Source: Lysobacteraceae bacterium
Lineage (GTDB): Bacteria; Pseudomonadota; Gammaproteobacteria; Steroidobacterales; Steroidobacteraceae
Length of the DNA: 5,522 nt
Reading direction: 5' to 3'
Assembly (NCBI GenBank): GCA_012516015.1
Contig: JAAYXG010000290.1
Span: 1 to 5,522, forward strand
Below, piece by piece: positions 1 to 5,522 of this stretch. The stretch's first letter is position 1, and each line of letters opens with the position of its first letter. The notes beneath the pieces were generated by a model. The model made no database searches and was not told the DNA's origin. It saw only the letters and a program-made list of their open reading frames with translations. Position numbers and translations under genes: made by a program.

Positions 1-81
1 ACGCTGCCGCATGCCTACGGATTCTTGGGCGAGCGGTGCGATCGGATCGTGAACGCGGTGATGGAGAGGATAAGGAGATAG
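1..81 (+). CDS. 3' end of an unidentified plus-strand gene (partial)
   Basis: Frame 1 is open from the left edge for 26 codons and ends in TAG at 79-81. The visible peptide begins TLPHAYGFLGERCDR and ends in a helix-like NAVMERIRR tail. Most third positions in this frame are G or C, which matches the real genes of the window, whereas the competing plus frames are either stopped at 50-52 or have poor third-position bias. The gene would be convergent with the histidine kinase, with only 57 bases between the two stop codons. The fragment is too short to assign a family. The PHAYGF segment could hold a catalytic histidine of an alpha/beta hydrolase, but that is a guess. A non-coding edge or a minus-strand frame cannot be excluded. 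Confidence 0.45.
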   Translation, partial: TLPHAYGFLGERCDRIVNAVMERIRR

Positions 82-137
82 GCGTGTAGACGTCCGCACG
101 TTCACACGTCTACACGTTCGCGCGCGTCCGCGCGCCA
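82..137. repeat. Octamer array between convergent genes
   Basis: The whole gap between the two stop codons can be cut into seven consecutive 8-base units starting at 82: GCGTGTAG, then ACGTCCGC, ACGTTCAC, ACGTCTAC, ACGTTCGC and two C/G-rich units ending at 137. Units two to five share the pattern ACGTYYRC. The first unit is the reverse-complement type, since GTAGACGT read on the other strand is ACGTCTAC. The last two units form a nearly alternating CG stretch. No protein-coding potential is evident. The same unit family recurs at 2597-2658 and 4379-4418. Confidence 0.6.
83..116. terminator. Perfect 11-bp stem-loop, possible bidirectional terminator
   Basis: CGTGTAGACGT at 83-93 is the exact reverse complement of ACGTCTACACG at 106-116, leaving a 12-base loop. 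It lies two bases after the TAG of the left-hand gene and 22 bases beyond the stop of the kinase, where a shared terminator of convergent genes would be expected. There is no T-run after either arm, so it does not fit a classical intrinsic terminator. It is also built from the octamer repeat units, so the palindrome may be a by-product of inverted repeat units rather than a selected terminator. Confidence 0.4.
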
Positions 138-138
138 C

Positions 139-2391
139 TCACCTATTCAGGTGCCGTCGCAAACACCGATCCAGCACTTCGCGGTCGATCGGTTTCGTCA
201 GATGGTCGTCCATCCCTGCGGCTTTGCATTCTTCGTCCGCGCCTTTCATGGCGTGCGCGGTGAGTGCGACGATCGGAATGTGCTTGTCGCTTGGCTCGCG
301 TCGACGAATCTCGCGCGTTGCCTCGTAGCCGTCCATTTCGGGCATTTGACAGTCCATGAGGATGAGATCGTACTTCCCGGTTTCCCACGCGGCGACGGCT
401 TCGCGACCGTTGCTCACGACGTCGACTTCGTAGCCGAGCTTCTCGAGCGCGTGGCAAGCGACTTTTTGGTTGACGGGAACATCCTCGGCGAGCAGCAGGC
501 GCTTGCGGTCGCTGCGGTTGCGAAGCACGCGCAGCTCGTGGCGCGTCACGATCGGCTGCGTTTGGCTGTGCCAATCCTTTGCATCGCCGCCGAGTACCAC
601 GAGTAGGCAGTCGATGAGATCGCTCTCCGCGACGGGCTTGAGCAAGTAGCCCGCAAAGCCGATCTGCGCGAAACGCAACGCATCGCCGCGAAGGCCCGAG
701 GAAGTGAGCAGCACGAGCCGCGTGAGCTTCAAGTCCTCGTCCGCGTTGACACGCCGTCCGAGCTCGGCACCGTTGCAGTCCGGCATGTCATGATCGAGCA
801 ATGCGATCTCGAACGGTTCGCCTTCTTCGTGAGCCTTGCGCATGAGTGCGAGCGCTTCCGCGGCGGAGCTCGAGAGCACGGGACGCATGCCGCATTGCTC
901 GAGCTGGATCGCAAGGAGCTTGCGATTAGTGGCATTGTCGTCGACGACGAGCACGCGCCGTCCTTTGAGCTCGGACGGTGCGACACGCTGGAACGTCGGT
1001 CCGGTCGCGGTGGAAGGCTCGAAGCGTGCCGTGAACCAGAAGCGCGAGCCGACGTTTTCCTCGCTTTCCACGCCGACTTCGCCCTGCATGAGCTCGACGA
1101 GCTTGCGCACGATCGAAAGGCCGAGGCCGGTACCGCCGAAGCGACGCGTCGTCGAGGCGTCGACCTGCATGAAAGGCTGAAACAGCGCGCCCATGCGGTC
1201 GGCGGGAATGCCGACGCCGGTATCGCGCACCTCGCAGCGGACGAGCGTCCCCTTGTCGTTCGATTCGACGACGCGGATCTTGAGCGACACTTCTCCCTGC
1301 GACGTGAACTTCACGGCATTGCCGCCCAGGTTCAGGAGCACTTGGCGCAGACGTCCCGGGTCGCCGCGAACCATCTCGGGTAGCTCGGGATCGATATCCA
1401 TCGTGAGCTCGAGACCCTTCGCATGCGCTTGCACCGCGAGCACGCGCGCGACGTCGCGCACGGCGTCGCGCAGATCCATATCGATGTACTCCAGCTCGAG
1501 CTTGCCGGCCTCGATCTTCGAGAAATCGAGAATGTCGTTGATGACGGTGAGCAGCGCACGTCCGCAGTCTCGGATCGTTTCCGCGTAATCGCGCTGCACC
1601 GGTTCGAGATGCGTATCGAGCATCAGCTCGCTCATCCCGATCACGCCGTTCATCGGCGTGCGGATCTCGTGGCTCATGTTCGCGAGGAATTCGCTCTTCG
1701 CGCGGTTCGCCGCTTCGGCGGCTTCGCGCGCGGCTCTCAGCTCATTTTCCGCTTCGACGCGTGCGGTGATGTCGCGGCCGATGCCCATGATGCCGATCAC
1801 GCGGCCCGATTCGTCCCGCAGAGGGACCTTGGTCGTGAGCACGTACGAGCGCCGTCCATCGTGGTAGACGACTTCCTCTTCGCGGTTGAGGAGCGCTTCG
1901 CCCGAACGCATGACGTTCTGCTCGTCCTCGAAGAATCCCTGGGCAAGCTCCTTCGGAAAGAAGTCGAAGTCGTCCTTGCCGACGACGTCGACTCGATTCG
2001 TGCCCATGGCATTGGCGCACGCGTCGTTTGCGAGCAGGAACTTGCAGTTGATGTCCTTCGCGTATATCAGATCCGGGAGGCTGTCGATCAGCGTGCGCAA
2101 CATGTGACGCTCGTGATCGGTGTCATCCGAGCTCGAAGCGCGGGAGTACGCCATCGGCGCGGGCGAGACCGCGCGCGGCCGGGACTTCACGCTCCAGAGA
2201 GCGGCCAAACCGGGCAACAGCAGGAGCGCGAGCACGAGGACGTGCTGTCCCGCGGCGCTCAGCGAGGGAAAGATCGCGAATACCGCGAGACCATAGAGAA
2301 TCGCCGCGATCGCGCATAGCACGGCAAATCGCGTGGCGGCCGCCGAATGCGGCCGCCCCTTCGCTGGTTCCGCGGCGGCGGTGTCGGTCAT
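139..2391 (-). CDS. Hybrid sensor histidine kinase with PAS domain and two receivers
   Basis: This is a membrane-anchored hybrid kinase that would autophosphorylate and relay phosphate to its own receivers. From the ATG at 2391 (750 aa) it shows two hydrophobic helices at about residues 21-43 and 49-68 with only a short loop between them, so there is no sizeable periplasmic sensor. A PAS domain follows at about 99-212, then a short coiled linker and a HisKA domain with [11 protein letters not shown], phospho-His 241. The ATPase domain has the N-box around Asn358, DTGVGIP at 390-396 and GGTGLGLS from 419. Receiver 1 has DD at 484-485, Asp533, Thr563 and Lys585; receiver 2 has ED at 636-637, Asp680, Thr711 and Lys733. 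All key residues are intact. No HPt domain follows, so onward transfer would need a separate partner. The frame stays open upstream to a TTG at 2529, but the added 46 residues look non-coding. The 2391 start has GAGG directly abutting it, so the exact start is uncertain. The ligand and target genes are unknown. Confidence 0.93.
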   Translation of the reverse strand: MTDTAAAEPAKGRPHSAAATRFAVLCAIAAILYGLAVFAIFPSLSAAGQHVLVLALLLLPGLAALWSVKSRPRAVSPAPMAYSRASSSDDTDHERHMLRTLIDSLPDLIYAKDINCKFLLANDACANAMGTNRVDVVGKDDFDFFPKELAQGFFEDEQNVMRSGEALLNREEEVVYHDGRRSYVLTTKVPLRDESGRVIGIMGIGRDITARVEAENELRAAREAAEAANRAKSEFLANMSHEIRTPMNGVIGMSELMLDTHLEPVQRDYAETIRDCGRALLTVINDILDFSKIEAGKLELEYIDMDLRDAVRDVARVLAVQAHAKGLELTMDIDPELPEMVRGDPGRLRQVLLNLGGNAVKFTSQGEVSLKIRVVESNDKGTLVRCEVRDTGVGIPADRMGALFQPFMQVDASTTRRFGGTGLGLSIVRKLVELMQGEVGVESEENVGSRFWFTARFEPSTATGPTFQRVAPSELKGRRVLVVDDNATNRKLLAIQLEQCGMRPVLSSSAAEALALMRKAHEEGEPFEIALLDHDMPDCNGAELGRRVNADEDLKLTRLVLLTSSGLRGDALRFAQIGFAGYLLKPVAESDLIDCLLVVLGGDAKDWHSQTQPIVTRHELRVLRNRSDRKRLLLAEDVPVNQKVACHALEKLGYEVDVVSNGREAVAAWETGKYDLILMDCQMPEMDGYEATREIRRREPSDKHIPIVALTAHAMKGADEECKAAGMDDHLTKPIDREVLDRCLRRHLNR

Positions 2392-2585
2392 CCTCGATCT
2401 CACGTCCAAGCTCGTTGCGGGTCCTCGAGCATGGGTCCTTCCATGCCAGAGCGTGAAGTGCATCGCAGTCGCCGGCGTCGACGGCTGATAAGTGCACGGC
2501 ACGGCTAGCATTCCTTGCCGGGCGCGCAACCGCGGGGGTCCTGTTCACATTTTCAGGATTAAGACACGTGCGTCGTGCCGAGTCT

Positions 2586-2598
2586 GTAACGCAGTTAC
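2586..2598. promoter_or_regulatory. Short dyad GTAAC-N3-GTTAC, possible operator
   Basis: GTAAC at 2586-2590 and GTTAC at 2594-2598 are exact reverse complements around a GCA centre. The dyad lies upstream of the kinase gene and just outside the octamer array. A 5-bp dyad can arise by chance, and there is no second copy in the window. It is listed only as a candidate protein-binding site. Confidence 0.2.
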
Positions 2599-2658
2599 GT
2601 GTGGATGTGGACGTTTGGACGTTTAGACGTTTGGGCGTGTAGGCGTGCGGACGCCAAG
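2597..2658. repeat. Octamer tandem array RCGTKTRG
   Basis: Reading on the plus strand, 8-base units follow one another: ACGTGTGG, a shortened ATGTGG, ACGTTTGG, ACGTTTAG, ACGTTTGG, GCGTGTAG, GCGTGCGG and ACGCCAAG. The 8-base register holds from 2611 to 2658. The units degrade progressively toward the FAH gene. The array lies downstream of the FAH stop and upstream of the kinase, and it does not code for anything recognisable. The unit GCGTGTAG at 2635-2642 is identical to the one at 82-89. Confidence 0.7.
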
Positions 2659-2708
2659 CGCGAGGCCAGCTCAGCCGATCATGTGCCGTCCACAGACACG
2701 TCTACACG
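2636..2708. repeat. Inverted repeat spanning the FAH stop codon
   Basis: CGTGTAGGCGTG at 2636-2647 is the reverse complement of CACGTCTACACG at 2697-2708 apart from one position. Inside it, GGACG at 2649-2653 can pair with CGTCC at 2687-2691. The right arm contains the TAG stop of the FAH-family gene (2702-2704), so the transcript could fold into a long stem-loop at its 3' end. No T-run is present. It could act as an mRNA 3' stabiliser or a Rho-dependent end, or simply be two oppositely oriented repeat units. Confidence 0.4.
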
Positions 2709-3550
2709 GGATCGGCCACGACCTTCTGACGCTGAGTGCCGAGGTTCTCGATTCCGAGCTCCATGACGTCCCCCACCGACAAGTACACGGGCGGCTTCTG
2801 GCCCAAGCCCACACCCGGCGGCGTGCCGGTGGAGATCACATCGCCCGGATGCAGACTCATGAATCGGCTCAAGTAGCTCACCAAGAAGGCCGGCTTGAAG
2901 ATCATCGTGCGAGTCGAGCCGTCTTGATAGCGCTTGCCGTTCACCGACAGCCACATCGAGAGATTCGTCACGTCGCCGGCTTCGTCGGGCATCACGAGCC
3001 ATGGACCGATCGGGCCGAACGTATCGCAGCCCTTGCCCTTGTCCCAGGTGCCGCCGCGCTCGAGCTGAAACGCGCGCTCGGAGATGTCGTTGACGACGCA
3101 GTAGCCCGCGACGTGCTCGAGCGCCGTCGCTTCATCGACGTACCGCGCCGTCTTGCCGATGACGATGCCGAGCTCGACTTCCCAATCGAGTTTCGTCGCA
3201 TCGCGCGGCATGATGACGTCGTCGTTCGGGCCGCAGATCGCGCTCGTCGCCTTCATGAATACGATCGGTTCTTCGGGGATGGGCGCATTCGTCTCGGCTG
3301 CATGGTCGGCATAGTTCAGTCCGATGCACACGAATTTGCCGACATTCCCCACGCAGGGACCCACTCGCGAGCTCGGGTCCGCGGGCGGCAGCGACGACAC
3401 GTCTATATCCGCAAGGCGACGCAAGCGCTCGGGATCGAGCGCTTCTCCGGCGAGATCGGCGATAACCGTCGATAGATCTCGAATCTGCCCGTCGCCGTCG
3501 ATGATTCCCGGGCGCTCATGTCCGGCGGAGCCGAATCGTACGAACTTCAA
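2702..3550 (-). CDS. FAH-family hydrolase, likely 2,4-diketo-3-deoxy-L-fuconate hydrolase
   Basis: This 282-aa protein has the fumarylacetoacetate hydrolase fold and would act in the cytoplasm on a 2,4-diketo acid with a divalent metal. Seen directly: the GLNYADHAAE signature at residues 77-86 with His83; the metal-ligand set Glu124 and Glu126 in WEVELG with Asp155 in NDIS; a lysine-rich DKGKG loop at 170-174 before FGPIGPW; and TGTPPGVG at 241-248. The length is typical for the single-domain bacterial members. In the L-fucose and L-rhamnose non-phosphorylative pathways, enzymes of this family cleave the diketo-deoxy acid to pyruvate and lactate; the neighbouring dehydrogenase makes that role the best fit here. 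The family also contains ureidoglycolate lyase-like and acylpyruvate hydrolase members, so the substrate is inferred. The start is a TTG, chosen because AGGAG sits six bases upstream and the protein then begins MKFVRFG as relatives do. The TAG stop lies in an octamer-type repeat element. Confidence 0.9.
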   Translation of the reverse strand: MKFVRFGSAGHERPGIIDGDGQIRDLSTVIADLAGEALDPERLRRLADIDVSSLPPADPSSRVGPCVGNVGKFVCIGLNYADHAAETNAPIPEEPIVFMKATSAICGPNDDVIMPRDATKLDWEVELGIVIGKTARYVDEATALEHVAGYCVVNDISERAFQLERGGTWDKGKGCDTFGPIGPWLVMPDEAGDVTNLSMWLSVNGKRYQDGSTRTMIFKPAFLVSYLSRFMSLHPGDVISTGTPPGVGLGQKPPVYLSVGDVMELGIENLGTQRQKVVADPV

Positions 3551-3556
3551 AGTGCA

Positions 3557-3561
3557 CTCCT
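3557..3561 (-). promoter_or_regulatory. Strong ribosome-binding site AGGAG for the TTG start
   Basis: On the minus strand AGGAG is followed by a six-base spacer (TGCACT) and then TTG AAG TTC. This strong Shine-Dalgarno site at ideal distance is what decides the unusual TTG start at 3550. A GTG overlapping the site is out of frame with the protein. Confidence 0.75.
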
Positions 3562-3566
3562 GAAAA

Positions 3567-3594
3567 CGGTTGACGGTTGACGGTTGACCGTTGA
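3567..3594. repeat. Heptamer tandem repeat CGGTTGA, four copies
   Basis: Three exact copies of CGGTTGA (3567-3573, 3574-3580, 3581-3587) are followed by a fourth with one change, CCGTTGA (3588-3594), and then CGG. The array fills much of the 66-base gap between the dehydrogenase stop and the FAH start, and ends five bases from the AGGAG site. Read in the transcript it is a run of TCAACCG units in the leader of the FAH gene. The period is 7, unlike the 8-base arrays in the other gaps. Confidence 0.8.
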
Positions 3595-3616
3595 CGGCCA
3601 GAGAGATACCAGAACC

Positions 3617-4345
3617 TTACATCGTCCAGCCGCCGTCGATCACATGAATCTGTCCCGTCGTGAACGCAGCGGCGTCGGAGGCAAGATACACCGCCAGCTC
3701 GGCGATCTCATCCGGTTTGCCGAGACGGCCCATCGGCTGGCGCGCGATGAATGCAGCCTTCGCGGATTCGTAGTCTCCGGTCGCGCGTAGGCGCGCGTCG
3801 AGAGAGGGTGTATCGACAGTGCCCGGGCAGATCGCGTTGCAGCGAATGCCCTTCGAGACGAAATCGACGGCAACGGATTTCGTGAGTCCGATGACCGCGG
3901 CTTTCGTCGCACCGTAGATGCATCGATTCGCGACGCCGATGATCGAGCTTGCCACAGAAGACATGTTGATGATCGATCCGCCGCCCCGTTCGATCATGCC
4001 GGGAAGCACGCTTCGAATCATCGTGAACATCGAGCCGACGTTGATCTCGAAGCCGCGACGCCAATCGTCCTCGCCATTGTCGAGAATCGTGCCGTCGTGG
4101 ACGACGCCGACGCAATTGAAGAGGACGTCGACTGCGCCGACCTCGGCGGCAAGCGCGCGTACGGCAGCGGCGTCCGTGACGTCGAGCACGTGCGTCTCGC
4201 ACTGCGCGAGGCTCCGAAGGGTCTCTCCGCTGACGTCGACCGCAATTGTGCGCGCGCCTTCGCTCGCAAAGCGCTCCGCTGCGGCGCGCCCGATGCCCTG
4301 ACCTGCGCCGGTCACGATCGCAATCTTGTTGGTCAGTCGATTCAT
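3617..4345 (-). CDS. SDR dehydrogenase, likely 2-keto-3-deoxy-L-fuconate 4-dehydrogenase
   Basis: This 242-aa classical short-chain dehydrogenase has TGAGQGIG at residues 12-19, an acidic Asp37 after the second beta strand (favouring NAD+), NCVG at 77-80, Asn102, Ser130, the Tyr144-x3-Lys148 catalytic pair and PG at 174-175. Its second half, with INMSSVASS, TKAAVIGLTKSVA, GIRCN and CPGTVDTPSL, closely matches my recollection of human DHRS6/BDH2. That group also includes the bacterial 2-keto-3-deoxy-L-fuconate dehydrogenase. The enzyme would oxidise the C4 hydroxyl of the 2-keto-3-deoxy acid to give the substrate of the next gene's hydrolase. The ATG at 4345 is chosen because it places MNRLTNKIAIVTG at the usual SDR start; the upstream GTG at 4402 lies in a repeat array and would add 19 unrelated residues. 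The ribosome-binding site is weak (GCGAG). Its stop is TAA at 3617-3619. A 3-hydroxybutyrate dehydrogenase role is possible but fits the neighbours less well. Confidence 0.9.
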   Translation of the reverse strand: MNRLTNKIAIVTGAGQGIGRAAAERFASEGARTIAVDVSGETLRSLAQCETHVLDVTDAAAVRALAAEVGAVDVLFNCVGVVHDGTILDNGEDDWRRGFEINVGSMFTMIRSVLPGMIERGGGSIINMSSVASSIIGVANRCIYGATKAAVIGLTKSVAVDFVSKGIRCNAICPGTVDTPSLDARLRATGDYESAKAAFIARQPMGRLGKPDEIAELAVYLASDAAAFTTGQIHVIDGGWTM

Positions 4346-4378
4346 GAGGCTCGCTGAGCGATCCGCGCTCTCGCTACG

Positions 4379-4418
4379 ACGTTCACGCGCCTGCACGTCC
4401 ACCGCCGCACGCTACACA
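4379..4418. repeat. Octamer array at the 3' end of the UxaA-type gene
   Basis: Five consecutive 8-base units are seen: ACGTTCAC, GCGCCTGC, ACGTCCAC, CGCCGCAC and GCTACACA. The first and third are of the ACGTYYRC type found at 90-121; ACGTTCAC is identical to the unit at 98-105. The TAG stop of the dehydratase gene (4412-4414) is inside the last unit. The array is more degenerate than the other two. Confidence 0.5.
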
Positions 4419-5522
4419 CCTACGGGCAGACACGCAGGTCCGATCGGCTCGAACTGCTTGTACGTCAGGATGAACTCCTGGTGTCCGAGGGCCTCCGATT
4501 TCGACGCGGCGCCGCCCGCTACGTTCAGCACGCATTCGAAGATCTCCTCGCCGACTTCGTCGAGCGTCGCTTTCCCTTCCAGAACACGGCCGGCATCGAT
4601 ATCCATGTCGTCGGCCATGCGCCGGTACGTCTCGGGATTCGCGCACACCTTGATCACCGGCGAGATCGCGGAGCCGACGACGGATCCTCGCCCGGTCGTG
4701 AAGAGCACGAGGTGCGCGCCGCAGGCGATCAGCTCGACGATCTCCGCATTGTCGGAGATGTTCGGGAAGCCGAAGCGCGGCGCGCCGTCGGGAACGACGT
4801 CCAGGAGGTAGAGTCCGCCGCGGGGCGGCACATCGCCCGGTTTGAGCAAGCCGCTGATCTTCGATGAGCCCGATTTCGAGTACGCGCCCATCGATTTTTC
4901 TTCCTGCGTCGTGAGCCCGCCTTCCGCATTACCCGGCGCGAAGCTGCCATGGCCCATGATTCGATAGTAGCTCGCCGCTTTGGCGACGCAGGCTTCGATC
5001 TCTCGCCCGAGCTCCGGCGTCACCGCGCGCTCCGCCATGATGCGCTCGCAGCCGATGAGCTCGCCGGTTTCCTCGAAGATGCACGCTGCGTTCGCGTGCA
5101 CGAGCTTGTCGAAGCAGCGTCCGACGGCTGGATTCGCCGTCAGCCCGCTCGTGCCGTCCGAGCCGCCGCATATCGTTGCGACGACGAGATCCTCGATCGC
5201 CATCGATGCGAGCGGTGCATACGCCGTCGCTTTGAGCCGCTCGATGGCCTCGAGCCCCGCGTTCACGCTTTTCACGGTGCCGCCGGCTTGCTGGATCACG
5301 AGCAGCTCGACCGGTCGGCCGCTCGCTTCGACCGCGCGATAGAGCGCCTCGCGGTCGAAGCCTTCGCAGCCGAGCGAAACGAGCAGCACGGCGCCGACGT
5401 TCGGATGCGTGCAGAGCTGTTGCATCATGCGCAGCGAATACGAATTCGGGTAGCAACCCGGAAAGCCGATGAGGTGAACCTCCGGCGCATCGCTCTTCGA
5501 AACGATCAGGCGCGCGACGTGG
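4412..5522 (-). CDS. UxaA-family sugar-acid dehydratase, C-terminal lobe (5' end cut)
   Basis: The frame is open from the right edge and gives 369-370 residues before TAG; the start lies outside the window. Internal ATGs at 5428 and 5425 are not the start, because upstream codons continue in family-like sequence with GFPGCYPN. Counting from the first visible codon, family motifs include GCEG with Cys52, CGGSDGTSGLTANP from Cys118, a GN..GGLTT.EEKS block at about 197-210, DGAPRFGFPN around 244, TTGRGS at about 275-280 and a following Lys291. These belong to the altronate/galactarate dehydratase superfamily, metal-dependent cytoplasmic lyases that turn a sugar acid into its 2-keto-3-deoxy form. 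By comparison with relatives, about 25 residues of this lobe are missing, plus a SAF domain that is either fused or encoded by a separate small gene upstream. With the next two genes it would supply 2-keto-3-deoxy-L-fuconate or a similar acid. Sulfolactate lyase (SuyB) is a relative but does not suit the neighbours. Confidence 0.88.
   Translation of the reverse strand, partial: HVARLIVSKSDAPEVHLIGFPGCYPNSYSLRMMQQLCTHPNVGAVLLVSLGCEGFDREALYRAVEASGRPVELLVIQQAGGTVKSVNAGLEAIERLKATAYAPLASMAIEDLVVATICGGSDGTSGLTANPAVGRCFDKLVHANAACIFEETGELIGCERIMAERAVTPELGREIEACVAKAASYYRIMGHGSFAPGNAEGGLTTQEEKSMGAYSKSGSSKISGLLKPGDVPPRGGLYLLDVVPDGAPRFGFPNISDNAEIVELIACGAHLVLFTTGRGSVVGSAISPVIKVCANPETYRRMADDMDIDAGRVLEGKATLDEVGEEIFECVLNVAGGAASKSEALGHQEFILTYKQFEPIGPACLPVGV

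Larger units (their letters stand above)
2392..2701. other. 310-base intergenic region with repeats, no gene seen
   Basis: This gap separates the FAH-family gene from the kinase. Nearest the FAH gene it holds an octamer array and an inverted repeat, described in their own entries. A small dyad, GTAAC-GCA-GTTAC, lies at 2586-2598. A more A/T-rich patch at about 2548-2564 is the likeliest place for a kinase promoter. I could not find a -35/-10 pair with good spacing on the minus strand, so no promoter is called. The part nearest the kinase (2392-2529) is in frame with it and could be an N-terminal extension, but its translation has no recognisable domain or helix pattern. The size of the gap and its repeats suggest the kinase is transcribed apart from the catabolic genes. 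Confidence 0.55.

Noticed and set aside
82..137. CRISPR array or known REP/BIME element
   Set aside because: Units are 8 bases with no spacers and no 20-40 base conserved repeat, and no cas genes are nearby.
790..1383. Plus-strand open frame of 197 codons over the first receiver and ATPase domain
   Set aside because: Shadow of the kinase gene; the minus-strand frame carries intact catalytic motifs and the plus frame does not.
1423..2319. Long plus-strand open frame opposite the kinase (298 codons)
   Set aside because: It is antisense to conserved PAS, linker and kinase sequence, its translation has a biased His/Arg/Asp-rich composition and no recognisable domain. Long antisense frames are common in GC-rich genes.
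2392..2529. N-terminal extension of the kinase from a TTG at 2529
   Set aside because: The 46 extra residues have no signal peptide, helix or domain pattern and would need a rare start codon. The ATG at 2391 begins directly before the membrane segment.
2521..2600. Sigma-70 promoter for the kinase on the minus strand
   Set aside because: TTACAG and TTAATC are present but about 21 bases apart, and TTGCGC with TGCTAG is a poor match; neither is convincing.
2645..3475. Plus-strand open frame opposite the FAH-family gene (276 codons)
   Set aside because: It mirrors a well-conserved minus-strand enzyme, begins in the repeat array and shows no family motif.
4346..4402. Extended SDR start at a GTG (4402)
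   Set aside because: The start would lie inside the octamer array and add 19 polar residues not seen in this family before the Rossmann fold.
4412..5522. Sulfolactate sulfo-lyase large subunit (SuyB)
   Set aside because: It belongs to the same superfamily, but the SDR and FAH-type neighbours make a deoxy-sugar-acid route a better fit. It is kept as a minor alternative because motifs alone do not separate them.

Overview
The window is GC-rich bacterial DNA from a proteobacterial-type genome, judged from codon use with strong G/C at third positions and from the gene families present; the genus cannot be named from sequence alone. Four genes lie on the minus strand and are read right to left. 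The 3' tail of a probable plus-strand gene sits at the extreme left and converges on them.

Right to left, the first three minus-strand genes look like one catabolic unit for a deoxy-sugar acid. They are the C-terminal lobe of a UxaA-type (altronate/galactarate family) sugar-acid dehydratase, cut by the window edge (4412-5522); a short-chain dehydrogenase strongly resembling the DHRS6/BDH2 group that includes bacterial 2-keto-3-deoxy-L-fuconate dehydrogenase (3617-4345); and a fumarylacetoacetate-hydrolase-fold enzyme of the 2,4-diketo-3-deoxy-sugar-acid hydrolase type (2702-3550). Read together they suggest a non-phosphorylative route: sugar acid (most likely L-fuconate) is dehydrated to a 2-keto-3-deoxy acid, oxidised to a 2,4-diketo acid, and cleaved to pyruvate plus lactate. 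The two gaps between these genes are each 66 bases, which is compatible with co-transcription. The substrate is inferred, not proven.

After a 310-base gap comes a membrane-anchored hybrid histidine kinase with two receiver domains (139-2391). It is probably a separate transcription unit. Its signal and its connection to the sugar-acid genes are unknown.

The most unusual feature is in the gaps. Three of the four intergenic spaces carry degenerate 8-base-periodic arrays built on ACGT-containing octamers (82-137, 2597-2658, 4379-4418). The stop codons of two genes lie inside elements of this family. An identical 13-base word occurs in two of the gaps, and both of those gaps contain inverted repeats made from it. 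The fourth gap instead carries a 7-base tandem repeat (3567-3594), just upstream of a TTG start codon with a clear AGGAG ribosome-binding site. I see no RNA genes, insertion sequences, CRISPR arrays or phage genes.
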